Shown one piece after another: positions 1 to 12,078 of a stretch of DNA of 64,000 nucleotides. A model generated the notes under the pieces. The model saw only the letters and a program-made list of their open reading frames with translations, made no database searches and was not told the DNA's origin. Location of the stretch: contig VXAA01006444.1 of NCBI GenBank assembly GCA_013399115.1, positions 248,001 through 312,000 of the forward strand. The letters run 5' to 3'. This stretch comes from Anseranas semipalmata. Lineage: Eukaryota; Chordata; Aves; Anseriformes; Anseranatidae. A program made the position numbers and the translations under genes. Each line of letters starts with the position of its first letter. The stretch's first letter is position 1.

Positions 1-1589
1 AGATCACATTGGCTATAGCACAGTATTCTATAAATACTTGAGCAATCTGTTCAATAGAGTGATAAAGCTAAGCAATTTAAAAAATAAGTTGAGCTATGTC
101 ACCTTCTTGTCAACTAAGCTACTAATTTAACTATATGTAGAACTTATATAATGAACTGCTATGCTGAGCACTGAGTAGAATTTCCAGTTACTCGCTTTCA
201 GTGCTCATTAAGGTGAGAGATGACAGGACTGGCCACGTGTTCCTCTACAGCTGGATATCACCGCGATTATAACTAACCTGGCTAGAACAGAATTAAAAAC
301 ACTTATCAGCATTTAAGGAATGGAGTATTTTAGCAGTAGGTTAGTCCTGCTTACACAAGCCCTTATGTTTTGCTGCTACTCCTGTGAATATTAGAGTGTT
401 AATCATTACAAGCATTTACATATACAGCTGCTAAAAATTGTCTGCCCCTCCCTTTTCCTAGGCCATGATCTCTTTTTAAAATCTCCTTGCTGACCTCTCC
501 TCATTCTCATGTTTCAGCTTTTGTTGGCCACTTCCACCCCCTACATCACTTCCTCATCACAAAGGCTGTTCTAGAAGGACCTGAACTGTCTTCAGCTGTC
601 ATTTCTTGTCTGCCAGTCTCACTCAGGAGCTGCCAGAGATGAGGTTTCTTTTCAAGGCTAAATTCCCCTTGGTGGTGCAAATGGACCACAAGGAAGCACT
701 TTGCCTCTCCTAATCCAAGACTCCTGGTAGCCAGTTTGGGAGCCACAACACAAGGGTAGGACTGCTCCCAGGCTTTGCAATAGTTAGCTGGTAGCTGAAA
801 CAGCACTTTGCTAGCAGTGCAGCCCTCTGCTTCAAAAATACCTTTCCTTTCTTAGGATCCCTTCTTGGGAACATCTGTTGTAACAAGTAACTTCTGGAAA
901 AAAAATAGTAACAAAAAAAAACAAAAAAACAAAAAACAACAACAAAAAAAAACAGTCTGTTGGTTGTAGTCCCTCACTTGGGAAAATGCTGATTTAGACA
1001 TCAAAGAGAGAAGAATATCACATCATTATGAAACATAGAGAAACATATTATGTTAACTGTAATTTCAGTAGCATTCACTGGGCAGTTCATGGAAAAACAT
1101 AGTTTGAAAATTCAAAGCTAACAAGTAGTTCCAGAACATTGTCTCTAGTACATTTGTGCCTTGGAGTCTTGACTACGAAATTTATGAAGATACAACATCC
1201 ATCCATGGCTTTTCCTCTTCTGTGATAATTAGAAGGCCTCCCTTCAGTGTATATTCTCTGCAATCTCATAGATTATGAATACCATCTGAAATTTTTCTCC
1301 AAGGCAAGGACTACTAGACTCTTCCTCTACCTGCCTGATTGCCTGGAGATCATAGAAAATAAATATCCTGCAACTAGTATCCATCTTTTAATTCTTGAAC
1401 ACCGATTTCAAAGAAATTTATGCAGGGAAGGGATTTATAGAACCAAACAGCCTGTGACACTGCATATGCTTTGTTTCCAGAGGAAATTAGGACAAAAAAA
1501 AAAAAAAAGACGACGACCAGTTGAAGTATAGTTGGATTATGCTGCAAAAAGAAAAGTCTTAATATACAAATGTACTACTTGATAGAAGT
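1..1589. other. Intergenic, far 3' of TSHZ3; A-rich simple repeats only
   Basis: No coding gene or transposon is recognisable. The stretch contains an A-rich imperfect repeat (898-953, A runs broken by C) and an A run at 1494-1508. The small open frames here are unremarkable for AT-rich DNA. Confidence 0.6.
898..953. repeat. A-rich low-complexity tract
   Basis: A runs interrupted by single C or GT bases, with an embedded (AAC)n-like part. It is not attached to any LINE or SINE 3' end that I can recognise. Confidence 0.8.
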
Positions 1590-2072
1590 CATAGAATCAT
1601 AGAATATCCCGAGTTGGATATCATCAAGGATCATCAAGTCCAACTCCTAGGTCCCTAAAGGGCAACCCAAAGTCAGACCATGTGTCTGAGAGCGTAGTTC
1701 AAACGCTTCTTGAACTCCGTCAGGCTCGGTGCCGTGACCACTTCCCTGGGGAGCCTGTTCCAGTGCGTGACCACCCTCTAAGTGAAGAACCTTTTCCTGA
1801 TATCCAGCCTAAATCTCCCCTGATGCAGCTTCAGGCCATTCCCTTGGGTCCTATCGCTGGTCACCAGGGAGAAGAGCTCAGCACCTGCCCCTCTGCTCCC
1901 CCTCGTGAGGAAGCTGCAGGCCGCCATGAGGCCTCCCCTCAGTCCCCTCTTCTCCAGGCTGAACAAACCAAGTGACCTCAGCCACTCCTCAGATGTCTTG
2001 CTCTCTAGGCCCTTCACCATCTTAGTAGCCCTTCACCAGACACTTTCCAACAGTTGTTGTTGTACCCTTCTG
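1590..2072 (-). mobile_element. CR1 LINE 3' fragment, 5'-truncated, relatively young
   Basis: The plus strand starts with CATAGAATCATAGAATATCC and then the reverse complement of the CR1 3' UTR and the end of ORF2, so the element is on the minus strand. The C-terminal reverse-transcriptase-protein remnant reads, in the minus sense, [12 protein letters not shown] ... [20 protein letters not shown], close to the CR1 consensus. The A/T tail is the octamer type usual in birds. It is truncated at its 5' end near 2072, as most CR1 copies are. This is one of the least diverged copies in the window and supports an avian source. Confidence 0.93.
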
Positions 2073-5000
2073 AAGAGCTGTCCTTGTTGAGTTCTGTTTG
2101 CTCAACGAAATGACATGGCTTAAGTTTTGATGTATACCTCTTTAAGCGTGTTACTCCTGAGAGAATACTTTTAAGTGTTAAAAGATACTTCTCACGTGGA
2201 TTTTGAGTGAATTGATCGGGACTGAGGAACCTTTGTCTTGCTGAGGAAGTAGACCTTTCCAAAGCATTTGGCCAGCCACATACTAACATACATCCTAATG
2301 TAATTCATAATAACATGAAAAGAGGAATATGACAACAAGGGCAACAAGAAACAAAATCACAGACTACAGAAAGCTCAAAGTTGCCCAACCCAATACTATA
2401 CATAAAAAAAAAAGACAAAGATTAAATACTTTCTCTGGCATTGTTCTCACAGATTTTCCTCTTAAAGGATTCCCATCACTGCCCATACTCCATAGCATAT
2501 TGTAAGCAGGCTTTTACACTGAAAAAATCACACTAGTTCAGATCCCCAGAAGTGTGCAGATTTATAATTCCCACTGAAATCTTACCATCTACTAAAACAG
2601 TGCAAGTTATAGACCAGGATACCTTTAAGAGTCTGATCCTTTCTGCTTTCTGCTTTCTGAAGGAAGGGTCAAAACAGTTATTGTACAAGAACGAACCTCT
2701 AAGGGATCTAATTACCATCTTACCACACTTTTAAAAGGTTGAAAAAAAAAAAAAAAAAAAAACATGCTAATACAAATAAGAGAACAACTTTGCAGACTTG
2801 TTCCAAAGACATAGGTGTGGATTTTCCAATCAGTGGTGGCTAGGAGCTCCCCTCCAATTTCTACTTTTCATTTTAAAACTCTTTTGCCCTTAACTTTGAG
2901 AAATTTTTATGAATCTGTTGTTTCTATCCAGCTTTTGAAGTATGACAAGAATAAATTGCTGGAACTAAGGAAGTTCTCCCACTATTCCTTTAATGCAGTT
3001 TAGCTTTAACTCTTTCCCTCCCACAAACACTTTCCTTTCTGCTCTCAGATCGTCTTCAGGGTTTTCACAGAATTCCCAAGTACTGATTGAAAACGAATGT
3101 TTTAAAAGGCCAAGCTGCCCTGCAGCCAACACAGCAGTAGTACACACACGTCCTGCAGCAGAGCAAAGCCTTTATTTAATAGAACTTTCTCTCACATCCT
3201 CCACCTCTGTGTCACCACACAGCAGAAAAGTTTCCTCCAGCGTTAGGAGGCACGCGCAGCCAAGAGAGCATGAGCTTGCATACACAATCTGGTCTGGGTT
3301 CCCTGGCTTAGTGCATAGTTGCAACAGCCCACCCTTTCCAAGACAAGAACCTTTTCCTGCTGCCAGTAACTTAAAAAGTCATGTCATTCAAATAGTTTAA
3401 GTCTGTCCTGAGGAATCAGAGTCAAATCACATGCCTGAAGGGAACTGTTAAGACTGAACAAAATAGAATTTGTTTCATTTCCTTCATCTGTAAATATATA
3501 TATATATATTCCCAGGAAATTACATTAAGCCTATGATAGGTTATGATTTATGTTACAAAAGCTGAACACTTGCAAGATAGGGAATGCTAAAATTAGGCAG
3601 TCCATATGACTTCAAATCTGCCTTCTACTTAAGTGTAGCATACGCAGTCTTTAATTATATTATGACTTTTCTCCACACAAGTCCTGCATCATGCAGTATA
3701 TAGGTGGGACACAGCAACTTCGGAAAAGCAGCAGCTCCTCCAAGAATACCTTTTCAGATCTCTATTTGGGTTTCTGGCTTCTGATGTATTTGCTGTAAGG
3801 AATGCTGAATTGCTTTGACATCTATTACCAGAGTACATGCATGCCTCAAAAATACTAATGATGTCTCTCCACAGGAAGATGGACGATACTATTTTTTTCC
3901 ATTTTACAGGCAGCAGATAAACTTGCCAGTGTCCCCAAGTAAGTCTGGGTCACAAGTTAAGGCCACGTGCTACAGCTCTGTAGCTGTGATCTGCATATGT
4001 CATTACTGCTTGGTTAACTTTATCCAACACTGTAAGATCTTAGGAGGTCTGTTATTCTGGCCCTACACGTCCCATGCTGAGCAGACAGATTTTTGACTGA
4101 ATTCTCTTGCATATTATTTACCCTTGTGTCTTTTTTCTGCTTGCAGTAACACATTGCTGTTAACTTTCAACTGTTAGAGCTACTAAGGCAAGGAACTTGC
4201 AGATAATTAATTACCTGATACGGTGCCTTAGGTTATGTCCAGAAACTAGTTCATCCTGTGCTCTAAAAGGGGTGAATGGGAGGTAGGGGGAAATCCCATA
4301 GAAAAAAAGTATTACATGATCACGTAGCTAAAGAAAATGTGAAATCATGTATGTACCAGCCAACAACAACAAAGTTCAGCTTGAATGAGTAGCTTAAGAT
4401 TTCAGCTTTTTCTAAAAGTTGAGTGTTTGCATGTGCAGCCTTAATATTCTTACAAGAGCCTGATATGTGCTCAAAGTCCTAAGGGTTCTTTAGTTAAAGC
4501 AGCTTTATAGATAAGTTGTTTACAGGAAAGCAGTGGAAAATAACATAATCTTATTGTTTACTACATTCTTCTGACTTCCCTTATCTCACTTTTTCAAAAT
4601 GGCAATCCATCCCCCAGAAGAAGATATTCTTTTTCTACCTTGGGTTCCTTTCACATTACTCAAATTTCTATTATAGCTTCAACTCTGAATTTGCAAAGAA
4701 GGAAAGAAAAGGATGTGAAAGTTGCAGTAAGAGAAGCAATTTATGTGCAACGAATATTAGCTTTTCTACACTGTCGCAGCAAGTGTGATAAGAAGCAGGC
4801 ACCCATGTGCTGTATGCACAGAATGAAACCTTTCCTTAGCAAACAGAAACTGAAATGTTTGCCCAAAGGATCAAAGATTCACACTGCAAAAGACTAATAT
4901 TAGAGGGCAAGATAACCAATTAGTGTTTCCAGGCCATGTGTAGAATTGATTATTATATTTAACTCAGGCAAAAATTTCATCCTTTGCCCTCTATAAACTA

Positions 5001-7384
5001 CTACAGCGACACAGACCCTGTGAAAGTAGGAGAAAGGAGTCACTTCTAACAAGATCTATGTATGAAAATGTAAGTAAGAATCTAAGAATCTGTCATTAAT
5101 ATAGGAATCGTTTTCTATCCCAACGCTTTTTTTTTTTTTAATGCCTAAACACAGCTAAAAGAAAAGTAAATTCTGAACAATTAGTTAACTTAAAAATTAC
5201 AATTAACTTAACAGTGGTTTCTGACCACTCAGCCTGTCCTGTTTAAGTCAGGGAAACCCTTTGAAAAATAAAGTACCAGTCAAAACCAGGTTTGTTTTTT
5301 GCAACTTGATCTTATACATAGGAAACTTACCTTACAGTAAGGTACCATCATTTCTTAAAACATCACTACACATTGTTTCTATCCTATCCAGGACTTGCAG
5401 GCTCATCTTATCAATGCTTGCTAAATACATCAAATGAACAGTTTTATAACAAATATGGTAACACCTGGAAGCCTACAGCACACAGCACTGTTTAGTTAAC
5501 ATTTAAAATTGTGGGCTGTGTAAAATTCAGGTGGAACAGCACTGATCCATTAGCAAGGATAGGATATCTGTATTACAGAAAAACAGAGGGCTGTGTGGAC
5601 TCTGAGAATTAACACAGTATCTCCTGCTTCCAACATATTATTGTTGTTATAAATGATAACCATAATTTTCTATTTAATTTCATTGCTCATCAAAGTACAT
5701 CTATCCCATCCTTTAGGATTCTCATTCCTCTTTTTTTTTAAAAAAAAAAAAAGAAAATGTAAGGCCCACAGTTGGCCTAACACATGCATACTGTCCCCTT
5801 TCTAATAATATCCCTTATATTAGTGCCGAACAGTCAAGCTTTTCTAAAGCACTGAAGTAATTCTGTAATGCCCTTACTGCTCTGGAAACTGCTGAGCAAA
5901 ACCCTCACACAATGGGTCTCCCTGGCATTCTTTAACCCTGTTGGTGATGATAAAGTCTCATAAATCTACGTAAATCTTTAATTATACCTTAGGAACACTC
6001 AGATATTATAACTATGAAGTTGTAATAAAGAATACGCTGACAATTAGCTATAGTAAGCCTACACTTTATTGAACAAGGGGAATTTGTTTCTAGGGTTAAA
6101 CTAGAGTTGCATCACGGGTTCTTGTTGCAATTTTTACTTTTCCTTCACTAACCCCTTATTTTATGGGTTAGCATATAAGTAGAGAGCATATATTCCCCAC
6201 TTTTTTTCCCCACCCTTTTTGGCAAAAGTTTATCTCCTTTACCTTTTTCCTTTTCTCTGGAACATTTACAGGTCTTGGTATTGGAATGCCACTTTGGTTT
6301 TGGAAAAAAATAAAGATGTAACTATACTTTTGCTATGCATAGCTCTTTCTAGTAACAGTTCTTTTTCACCCCATCTCTTTTTGAAAATTAGCAAAGGTAG
6401 ACCTCTTACTGTGGCTTTGAGGTTCTGGTGAAATTAGCAGAAAATCAGATGATGGCTGGCTTATGGTGCAAAAGACTGGAGAATATAGCTTTGCTTTTAA
6501 ATGTCAGTGCTACATTTGCATGTATTTTCTACTAGTGTATGGAAGTTATTTATATCTTAAGCCAAAGCATACATTTTAACCTGTGTGAACAATGCTGAAA
6601 GAATAGTAAGTTCTTTTACTTTGCTAATTAAATCATCTTGAAAAATGGTCTAGGTAGTAAGTGACAGGATTAACAAGGGCACTTTGCAGGATTCTGATGT
6701 TTTCTTGATTAGATCAGGAGTATTTTATATAGAAGCGGTATTTGATGAAGCGGTTTTAGCAATGTGAATGAATGCACGACCCTAGTTTATCTCAGTATCT
6801 TTATAAAGAAGCCATCTTAGCTGTCAAGGAAGCCCAACCAAGAGTGAAAATGACCTTAGCTCACAGCTAAGCAAAAGGTCAGCCAAAAAGAATAGTGAGA
6901 AATATTACTATTAGTTTTGATTCTTTGGGTTAGCCGGTGCTATTCCCAACTAATGTAATGTATTGTATTGAATTTTAATAGGTCAATATTACAGGAATAT
7001 GAGGTCTAAACCCCACAAACTTATTTGCACTTTTCCTTTTGTTTCACTTCTGCAGGAAAATTTGTTTTCTACAAGAAACAATGGCCTTTCTATTAATATA
7101 AGAAGCTTGCTGAAAAGATTCTTTGAATGGGGACTATATTTTAAATAGATGCATTTCAAGATCAAGGACATTTTTTTATGAAATAGTAAGAGATGGTCAA
7201 AATACTTCTACTGACAACAGCCATGCAAATTCTCTTAGCCTGTTTCCAAATGTGATTCCTAAACATTTCTATTTTTAACCTAGAAGTAATAATAAAACTG
7301 TCAAAATGTTTACATATACTACCTACCACCTGAGGTCTCAGACTGCTCTGTCAATATCCAATTAATTGCATTATAAATTTTATA
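2073..7384. other. Intergenic AT-rich stretch without recognised genes
   Basis: Contains a poly-A run (2742-2762), a short TTTCTGC triplication near 2640, an (AT)n run (3493-3510), a T run near 5130 and a T9/A12 junction near 5735. Open frames are short and resemble no family I know. A weak MIR-like phrase near 3893-3960 was not accepted. Some of the non-repetitive parts may be conserved elements, but a single sequence cannot show that. Confidence 0.55.
3493..3510. repeat. (AT)n microsatellite
   Basis: A short perfect AT dinucleotide run of about nine units. Confidence 0.85.
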
Positions 7385-7500
7385 GAACTAGAAAGTATAA
7401 AAATTCCCATTTTACAGATGGGGAAATGGGAGTATTAAGAATTCATGCACTCAGCCACACAGGAGCTAGCAAGAAGAGGACTAGAATGAAGATCTCCAAT
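7385..7500 (+). mobile_element. MIR-like CORE-SINE fragment
   Basis: The segment CCCATTTTACAGATGGGGAA followed by a degraded GAG..TTAAG..., then CACACAGGAGCTAGCAAG, then GAATGAAGATCT matches the order of the MIR core (CATTTTACAGATGAGGAAAC, CACACAGCTAGTAAGTGG, GAACCCAGGTCT). The element is old and diverged. Scattered MIR copies are known in birds as amniote fossils. Ends are approximate. Confidence 0.7.
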
Positions 7501-8413
7501 TGCCCAACAGCAGAGCTCATTAGACAGAAGTCGAGCAAAGAAAAATATTGCATTTGTCCCTGTGATTTCAGTCTTCTAGATATGAAATAGTTTGGTACTA
7601 ACACAATAGCAACACATTTCCATGGATTGCTCCAGGAGGAGGGCAATTTGGAGCAAGTCACAGTACCTCTCTGGCCAAAAGCAACACAAATAGACTTTTA
7701 CAAAAATAAATTGCAAAATAACAAATGGTAACAAATATTTTTTCCATTGAAATATTAAAAAGGAAGGCAAATAAAAGCCAGAGAGGATTATTAAAATGCT
7801 ACCCTATCTTCATAAAAATTCAGTGTTGGTAAATGCAATAGCCTGGATTTAGTTTGCATATGTTATATTAATCCTGGTCATACTTAAAATGGAAGATGGA
7901 GAGTATAAAGAGATCACTTCCAAAGCATTCTCCTGGAGAGTTTTAAAATGACAAAAAAAAGTCCAAAATCACTCACAGAGAAGGAACTGGGAAAGGACGA
8001 TAACCCCCAATTCCAGCCTCTCTCTGACAGATGTCATTCAGGCATTGAACTTCATTTGGGTTTATTTGTAAGGCTGCATGTGTCACTTACATTTTAGCAG
8101 ATATGCATGCTTCAAAAGCAGCAGGATTTATCCCATGCTGTGGTCAGGTTTCCTCCCTTTCAGTCTCTTGCCATAGTCATCTCTTAGTCTGCGCATATGC
8201 CTTGCACAGAAATCTACTCCAGTTACGTAGAAACTTCAGTCTGTAAAAAAAACAAATAGGAACATTTTTGCAATTTTGAGATCTCAAAACATCTTGCAAA
8301 CATTCACAAAACAAATCTTATTAACCACTCTAGGAAATACTTCCTCCATATGTTTTAGAAGACATTTTTTCCATGTAGTTTGCACACAGAGAGAGGACAG
8401 TTTCTCTGGGACA
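7501..8413. other. Intergenic, nothing recognised
   Basis: AT-rich sequence between the MIR-like fragment and a CR1 tail. Only short open frames on either strand and no notable repeat. Confidence 0.55.
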
Positions 8414-8470
8414 GCATTACAGAATGGTTGAGCTTGGAAGGGACCTCTGGAGATCAGCTAGTCCTTTCTT
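8414..8470 (-). mobile_element. CR1 LINE 3' end stub
   Basis: GCATTACAGAATGGTTGAGC and then TTGGAAGGGACCTCTGGAGA is the reverse complement of a CR1 3' terminus. Only about 57 bp remain, so it was either very severely 5'-truncated or later deleted. Confidence 0.8.
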
Positions 8471-9496
8471 TTAGCAAAACTTGAAATCAGAGCTTTGTGT
8501 TTTCAAAATGAGTTGCACTAAAATAAATCACCCCAAAAAGTAAATCTTAAATGAAAAAAAGTGGTTCAGTTGGAAAACTGTTTACATTTACAAAATAAAC
8601 AAACAACAACAAAAAAACCACCTGCCTCCCACCCCTTATTTATCTAAATAACTGGATACAGGATCAGTAGCCAATATCTTGTCAGCTACAGTTCTTTAGA
8701 AACTTATTTCCTTACTTCCTGTGTGATTTCTCTTTGTTTTTATTCCCTTCCTAACTATAGTTCTGGGAATAGTTTATTGATTATGACTCATTGCTTGAAA
8801 TTACAAACCAATTTGGAAATCCACCATTTTCTCCACTTTTGACAAGTGAATTCAAGATATATTCGAGTTTTAGAGAGCTCAAGGAATATGGTATGTCAAA
8901 CTTTTGACACAGAGGCTGTCTCCTGAAGCTTAGCTACCCATAAGTAACTTGAAAAATTCAGAGTTTAGTAGAACAGAAGTGTAAAGAATTTTTGTTTGCT
9001 TCTTTTTATCTTACTACATTTTCTTTCAACAATACGTTTGAGCTCACATTATCAGGTTCTTCACTCCTAGTCTTTTTTTTTTCCCTTTAATATATTTACT
9101 AATACATCTTTTTTTTTTCCCCAGGATACTTTTGAACAGATTACATCCAGCTTCATGTTGGATGAATTTCAGCTTTTTGTAAGTGCTTACAACACTCAGT
9201 GCAAACATTGCTTGTGTGATCTAGGCTTTGGAAAGTTATTTCCTAACCAGAGTAGGAATAAATGGATGTCTACAATTTAGTAAACTTGTATTAGCCTGCA
9301 ATCTCAATCCAGATAACAAGGCTGTGCTACAGTCCCAACCCTGTACATATTTTCTGCTTGAACACAGATAAATTTGGGGCAGGGCAAACCTTTGCAAAGT
9401 TTAGCAGGTTTGGTTTGGTTCTCCATTTCCCTCTGTTACATTGGAGACTGTCCACATTCGATGGAAAGATCAAGGGTAGAAAACAGTGGTGTTATC

Positions 9497-9562
9497 TATG
9501 GTATATTTTGGTATATATGGTATTTATATATTTTGGTTATATATAGTATATATTATGGTATT
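9497..9562. repeat. TA-rich imperfect tandem repeat
   Basis: Repeated TATGGTAT/TATATTTTGGT units in TA-rich sequence; degenerate, with no clear single period. Confidence 0.7.
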
Positions 9563-9715
9563 AACCTCTATAGAGAGTTTGATTGGTATCTCCTGTTTAT
9601 GCTCCCAGGATTACTCCAAATCCTAGATCTTGTGCCAGGAAAGGATTTCCTCAGGGGAGATATCAAGGAACTTTGAGGTAGCAGAAGTTACCCCTTCCTG
9701 TACAATGAGAGGGGA

Positions 9716-9754
9716 TTTTTTTTTCATAGGATTGATTTTTTTTTTTTTTTTTTT
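9716..9754. repeat. Poly-T tracts
   Basis: Two T runs (9716-9724 and 9736-9754) separated by CATAGGATTGA. Confidence 0.85.
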
Positions 9755-12002
9755 AACCTGCTAGTGCTTCATGAAAGTCTTTCCTGCATTTCAAAGCTGT
9801 GACACTACTCCGGTATTAGAGGCTAATTATTTTAGAGCTGTGTTTATATTATAGACAAGTATTTATTTTTAGCAAGCGTTTTGTGTCTATGGGGGTGAAG
9901 AGGCGCATGGAGGAGACGTTGCTGAGCCAACAAGTATCCCCACCTCTCTTTAGTTGCGGTCTGTGTCTGGTCCCTGCCTCCCAGTTCAATGGCCTTGTGG
10001 ACATGCAGATCTGGAGCATTCCCACTAGCAGATCATCTGTCCCATCTCTACCTTACACATAATTAGTTGGGCACAGACCTGCCCTGTGATGCCTAATACT
10101 GAGACTGCTGGACCCTTGGAAACAGATCGTGTGAGCTTTCTTACACAGCTCCTTCCTTGGCTTGTTACTGGTGTCATCACATAAGTGATTCCTGGTGTCT
10201 GCAGAGGCACTTATCATGCACTGATCCTCAACTAGAAGCGTGGAAAGCCTTCTCCGGGCTGCCAACACAATAAACAGCTAATCCTCAAGGTTAAATATCA
10301 GTCACAGTTGCAATAGGTAAGCTACAGGCACACTGGTGGATGTAGCAAGCACTTTTCTTTTTCCTTTCCTGAACACTTATACTTTTTAAGCTCAGCAGCT
10401 CAAGGTAGCCCATATTTGCTATTTGCAAGTGAAGCTGTTATTCCTCTAATTATATATGGAAAGCAGTTGAAAGGTGACAACTCTCAAATCTACCAGACCA
10501 GAGGTTTTAAAGAAAGCATTTTGTGTGGATGCTAAACACATTCCAAGAGCTCCGAATAGATCTATTGATCCAAGAGCACAAGTATCCCAGATTTTGGATA
10601 GCTAATTGAAAGACTTTCATATTTTCAGTCTGAACCTCCCAGATTTGTTCAGTGTCTGTGATTCAAATACAAGATGGATTCAAAAGAAAGATTAATGGGG
10701 ACTTAAGAAAAGATTTTATCTATAACATTGAAAGTTAAAATTGAAAGTTAAATTAAAAGCAACAATGTCAATGATAAAAAACTATGTTGATAGAAATGTT
10801 AAATAGGACAATTTTACTGTAGGCAAGTGGTTTCCAACTTCAATTGAATTCCTAATTAAAGCCATGACTGCTATTTATTGTGCAATATGCTTATTTGGTG
10901 CTGCAGCATCTGCTGCTTGAAAGCAGCATTCACCCTCCTCTCCTGGGTTAATTTAAGTTCACCCGCCTCCCCTCAGTTCAGCGCTGGCACCAGAGTCTCA
11001 CAGAATGGGAATTCAGCACATTGTAGAGATTTAGTACCTGTTTGAAAACCCAAACCTTCTTTAATAAACACATACTAAATACTAGAAAGCATGTTTAAAA
11101 GTGGCAGGGACAGCACACTGAACATCAAGGTGTCCCCAAGCGTGACATTCCCTCCAATGCGATGCCCACAGTTTGAAGTCCTCTCTTACGAGAATTGGAT
11201 GATTAAGAGAAGAAACCTCCCTTTTCAGCCCTCAGTTCTCTCCCCATAAATGCAGCCGCCCTGAGAATAAAAGGAAGGGCAGGCACTTCCTTTCTCCCCT
11301 CTCTTTACTTCTCCGGCAGCCTCAGGCGCAGTGATTTATCACCAACGTGACTTCTCTCCCAAAGAATCCTTCTGGAGCGGTACCACCAGATCCAAGCAGG
11401 GATGCGGGTGCTGCAAGGCTGGGTGCTCTGCAGACAAGCAGCAGGATCCTCTTTTCCCCACATTTCTTTTGGAATTTAAATGAACAGACAGAAACAATTG
11501 TGGGGTAAAGCAGGGGTCAGCATGGAAGAGCTGTTTGCCCACACTGCCAAATGGAGGGAGAAGGAAGAGGCCACAAAAGGGAGGGCACCGCGCGCAGCCC
11601 TGCAGCAGGCCCTCCTCTGCTGGCTCAGCACCCTTACCCCTCGCCACACAGGGCAGCGGCTGATGACAACTCAGCAAAGGTGGCAGTGCCTTCAGATAGG
11701 GCCAGGAGGGCCCAGTGCCCACCTGGGAGTAGTGACCCAGCTGAGGGAGCACAGACATCCCTTCCTCCTCCTCAAGGAACTGAGACTCTCCTAAAAGGAC
11801 TGAGAAGACGATCCTCTTAAGCCTTACAAGCAAGATGTCTCTTTTCTGCCACGGCAAGAAGGGTGCACATATTTTCCAGATAAACATCTAAAGCAGAAGC
11901 ATATATCTGAACCAACTCACACATGCCCAAACTTCCCAAGGTTTTAGTTACCCATAAGATAGTGCCAGTGCTGAACTATCAACTGGTTGGTGGCCATCAG
12001 AG

Positions 12003-12078
12003 ATCCCAGGGTTGGATGAGACCCTAGAAATTACCAGTCCTGTTCTTCCCTGCCTCAAGGCATGATCTTTTTCCAGGT
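12003..12078 (-). mobile_element. Strongly diverged old CR1 3' end (tentative)
   Basis: CCCAGGGTTGGATGAGACCC, then CTAGAAATTACCAGTCC and GCCTCAAGGCA, resembles the reverse complement of an old CR1 3' UTR (GGGTTGGAAGGGACC, GAGGTCATCTAGTCC, CTCAAAGCAGG). Divergence is high, so a chance match is possible. Confidence 0.45.

Larger units (their letters stand above)
8471..12002. other. Intergenic with TA-rich and T-rich simple repeats and one GC-rich patch
   Basis: Holds T runs near 9070 and 9110, a TA/TGG-rich imperfect repeat (9497-9562), T runs (9716-9754), a 13-bp duplication ATTGAAAGTTAAA near 10728-10755, and a GC-richer patch (about 11140-11830). That patch has a 182-codon ATG-initiated frame on the minus strand (11339-11887), which I do not accept as a gene because it resembles nothing and sits in locally stop-poor sequence. 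Confidence 0.5.

Noticed and set aside
1682..2020. Open frames of 97 and 80 codons at 1682-1975 (+) and 1778-2020 (-)
   Set aside because: Both fall in the CR1 fragment; the minus-strand one is the CR1 ORF2 C-terminus.
3893..3960. MIR-like phrase (CCATTTTACAGGCAGCAGAT ... CCAAGTAAGTCTGGGTCAC)
   Set aside because: Only short disjoint matches to the MIR/L2 pattern; too weak compared with 7385-7500.
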